64,000 nucleotides of DNA from Comamonas avium (GTDB lineage Bacteria > Pseudomonadota > Gammaproteobacteria > Burkholderiales > Burkholderiaceae_C), in contig NZ_JACSQK010000009.1 in the NCBI RefSeq assembly GCF_014836675.1, positions 62,001-126,000 on the forward strand. The letters run 5' to 3'. Positions 62,215-64,000 of the stretch are shown in pieces. Each line of letters begins with the position of its first letter. Within the stretch, counting starts at the first letter, position 1. The notes under the pieces were generated by a model that saw only the letters and a list, made by a program, of their open reading frames with translations, searched no databases and was not told the origin of the DNA. Both the position numbers and the translations under genes were made by a program.

Positions 62215-62231
62215 CCCCGCATAGGGTTTGG
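62215..62231 (+). promoter_or_regulatory. repeated late-region element, copy 3
   Basis: CCCCGCATAGGGTTTGG, 53 bp before the next gene. It shares GCATAGGG with copies 1 and 2 but has no terminator hairpin before it. Confidence 0.45.
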
Positions 62232-62284
62232 AACTTGCACGCAGCCTCAGAACAATGGCGGCAATGCCATTTACAGGAGGCTCC

Positions 62285-64000
62285 ATGCGAGGCTTTCAAC
62301 CGGCGCAGCGCGCCACCCAACCCCAACAACCACGTGCAGGTAAGGTGCGCGGCCCCGGTACCGGTACGTCGGATGAAGTGGCAGACACCGTGCCAGAGGG
62401 GACGTACATCATGCCCACTGACAGCACGCAGGCCATTGGTGAGCAGAACCTAGCCGCGATGGGCCAAAAACCAGTGCCTGTGCAGCTGTCTAACGGTGAG
62501 TTCAAGCTACCCCCAGAGCAAGTGCATGCCGTGGGCGTGCAGGCTTTAGATCAGATGAAAAATGCCACCCATGCCCCAGTGCCAGCCGGTGGGCCACGTG
62601 GCCTGCGAGGGTTTCAGCAGAACCTGCCGGGTGAGCCGCGCCAGTTCTTTAATGGTGGTGGCGTGGTGGAAGAAGAAAAGCGCCTCCCAACCTCGCCAAG
62701 CAACACCTTTCCAGGCAGCCGGCTGCAAGGCAGTAGCGGGTCTAGCGGTATGCCACACACGCAAGCAGCGCGGATTGCCGCAGCTCCTAGCATGCCCCCT
62801 GTAGGTTTGAAGCCTGCTGGGCAGCAAGCAGGTGAGCCCGCATCTACTGGCGTGGGGGCAGCCTTGGCTGGCGCGTTCCCGGGCACCGTTGCCGCTACCA
62901 AAGGGGTAGGGCAAGACATTCAACAGGCTTACAAGTCTGGCGGCGTCGGCGCTGCCGTTGGTATGGGCGCGCGCACAGGGTTGGCGCCTGCCATTGGCTT
63001 TGCTGATGATGTGGCCAGCTCTGCAGCGCGCGCTTTGAACCCGGCTGCGCAGGCGCTCAAGACGCTGGTGACGGGTGATGCATCCCCCATTGGCCAAAGC
63101 GATTCAGCCCCAGCGCCAGCAGCACCGACGATGACTGCTACGGCACCCGCCGCCGTGCAGCCTGTAGCACCTTCTGCAGCCACAGCCGTGAACACCACCA
63201 GCCCCAGCGCTGTTCAGCCCACCCAGGCTATGGTGCCGCTACCAGAGCCACCACAACCCCAGGCCACGCAAGTGCAGCCCGGGGTATTTCGCAGCGGCAA
63301 TAGCTTTTCGGACAGTGCAGCAGGTGCAGTAGCTGGTGCACAGCCTCGCGGTCTTCCAACTTGGCAAAACAATGCGGCGGCTGAAGCGCTTGCTCAGCGC
63401 TCGCAACAAGGCAGCTTGATGACACCACAGGTGCGAGGCTTGCCGATGCCCCAGCAGATGCGCGCACCAACCGTTGCACACAGTGGCAACGACTTCACAG
63501 CGCGCCAGCGACTTCGCGGTTTGGAGATGGCAGCCAACGGCATTCACCGTACAGGCAAGGAGCGCCGCCAGGCTCAAGCCGCTTACCAGCGGGGTCAGAG
63601 CGAGGATTTGGCAGCCATGACCACGGGCCAAGCGGGTGCTGAAGTGGAGGCCATGCGCGCCAATAGCCATCTGACAGGCGAGCAGATGCGCCAAGCTGGA
63701 GCGACAGAGCGCGCAGGCATGCAAGAGACTGGGGCCAACAAGCGTGATGCACGCCGTGCAGGCATGGATGACCGCAAGATGAACCTGGAAGAGCAGGTGC
63801 GCGGCTTTGATATTCGCAGCGGTGAGCGTCAGGAGAATATGTACCGCAGGTACGACGCTGCCAAGACGCCCGAGGAGCGCATGGCGATTGCCCAGCAGAT
63901 TCGGGATTTGTCGGGCAAGAGTGAACAAGCCAATCGGTACACCGTGGTGCCTGGCGGACAGGAGTGGGATACCACCGCGAACGTCATGCGCAATGTGCCT
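62285..64000 (+). CDS. large virion/injection-type protein (partial)
   Basis: An ATG with an AGGAGG ribosome site opens a frame still open at the window edge (572 residues visible). The N-terminal ~330 residues are low-complexity, rich in Pro, Ala, Gly and Gln, with a hydrophobic Gly/Ala segment (~residues 195-255, including VGAAVGMGARTGLAPAIGFA). A long charged helical region follows (ERRQAQAAYQRGQ, REQ-rich). A short unit recurs as VFRSGNSFSD (~335) and VAHSGNDFTA (~400). Such composition fits tail or DNA-ejection proteins of podoviruses; the function is inferred. Confidence 0.7.
   Translation, partial: MRGFQPAQRATQPQQPRAGKVRGPGTGTSDEVADTVPEGTYIMPTDSTQAIGEQNLAAMGQKPVPVQLSNGEFKLPPEQVHAVGVQALDQMKNATHAPVPAGGPRGLRGFQQNLPGEPRQFFNGGGVVEEEKRLPTSPSNTFPGSRLQGSSGSSGMPHTQAARIAAAPSMPPVGLKPAGQQAGEPASTGVGAALAGAFPGTVAATKGVGQDIQQAYKSGGVGAAVGMGARTGLAPAIGFADDVASSAARALNPAAQALKTLVTGDASPIGQSDSAPAPAAPTMTATAPAAVQPVAPSAATAVNTTSPSAVQPTQAMVPLPEPPQPQATQVQPGVFRSGNSFSDSAAGAVAGAQPRGLPTWQNNAAAEALAQRSQQGSLMTPQVRGLPMPQQMRAPTVAHSGNDFTARQRLRGLEMAANGIHRTGKERRQAQAAYQRGQSEDLAAMTTGQAGAEVEAMRANSHLTGEQMRQAGATERAGMQETGANKRDARRAGMDDRKMNLEEQVRGFDIRSGERQENMYRRYDAAKTPEERMAIAQQIRDLSGKSEQANRYTVVPGGQEWDTTANVMRNVP

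Larger units (their letters stand above)
30883..64000. mobile_element. prophage (left part, continues beyond window)
   Basis: The element runs from the end of ssrA to the right edge. It carries integrase and excisionase, a leftward early operon of small genes, a repressor/Cro switch, replication genes, terminase, portal, scaffold, capsid and head-completion genes in the order expected of a temperate phage. The portal and terminase recall P22-like podoviruses and the capsid recalls the N4-gp56 family. Tail, lysis and attR regions are not in view. Confidence 0.95.

Overview
The window looks like a chromosomal segment of a betaproteobacterium of the Comamonadaceae (Comamonas or a close relative), running at position ~30,890 into a tailed-phage prophage that continues past the right edge. 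The evidence for the host is a tmRNA whose encoded tag reads ANDERFALAA, a fused aroA-cmk gene, and the minus-strand order gyrA-serC-pheA-tyrA-aroA/cmk-rpsA-ihfB-lapA-lapB next to ompA-ubiG-gph-ssrA, all typical of that family. These assignments rest on reading the proteins by eye; no database search was possible.

Region 1 (1-4.1 kb) holds a small surface-secretion locus: a CsgG/HfaB-like outer-membrane lipoprotein (cut by the left edge), a small secreted protein, and a secreted protein with an exact 38-residue repeat. A LuxR-type response regulator and a histidine kinase are divergently transcribed beside it. Region 2 (4.2-16.0 kb) is ordinary accessory chromosome: an HDOD protein, an AI-2E-type permease with an extra GAF domain, an Fe-type alcohol dehydrogenase, an HSL-type esterase, a thioesterase-acetyltransferase fusion, a chemoreceptor, a short GntR regulator, an EamA exporter, an MFS transporter and a flavodoxin-like protein. 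Region 3 (16.1-28.2 kb) is the conserved aromatic amino-acid, translation and envelope block on the minus strand. Region 4 (28.4-30.9 kb) carries ompA, ubiG, gph and ssrA on the plus strand. Three copies of a REP-like inverted repeat sit between chromosomal genes.

Region 5 (30.9-64 kb) is the prophage, integrated at the 3' end of ssrA. Integrase and excisionase lie next to the attachment site. A leftward early operon of many small genes (32.4-42.2 kb) is punctuated by intrinsic terminator-like hairpins. The immunity region (42.2-45 kb) has an S24-type repressor, a divergent Cro-like protein, and TGAATCATGATTCA palindromes on both flanks, arranged like lambda OL and OR. It also carries two Cas2/SinR-like small proteins. 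The rightward early operon (45-50.2 kb) encodes replication, KilA-C, RusA and NinG-like proteins. A GC-rich chemoreceptor gene (50.6-52.4 kb) with its own candidate promoter sits between the early and late regions and looks like cargo. The late region (52.7 kb onward) encodes terminase, P22-like portal, scaffold, N4-gp56-like capsid, head-completion proteins and the start of a large virion protein. No holin, endolysin or tail genes are visible, so they should lie to the right.

The items I would look at first are the CsgG-like/38-residue-repeat locus, the pair of Cas2-like proteins in the immunity region, the chemoreceptor carried by the prophage, the C7 frameshift in the replication gene, and the repeated GCATAGGG element of the late region.
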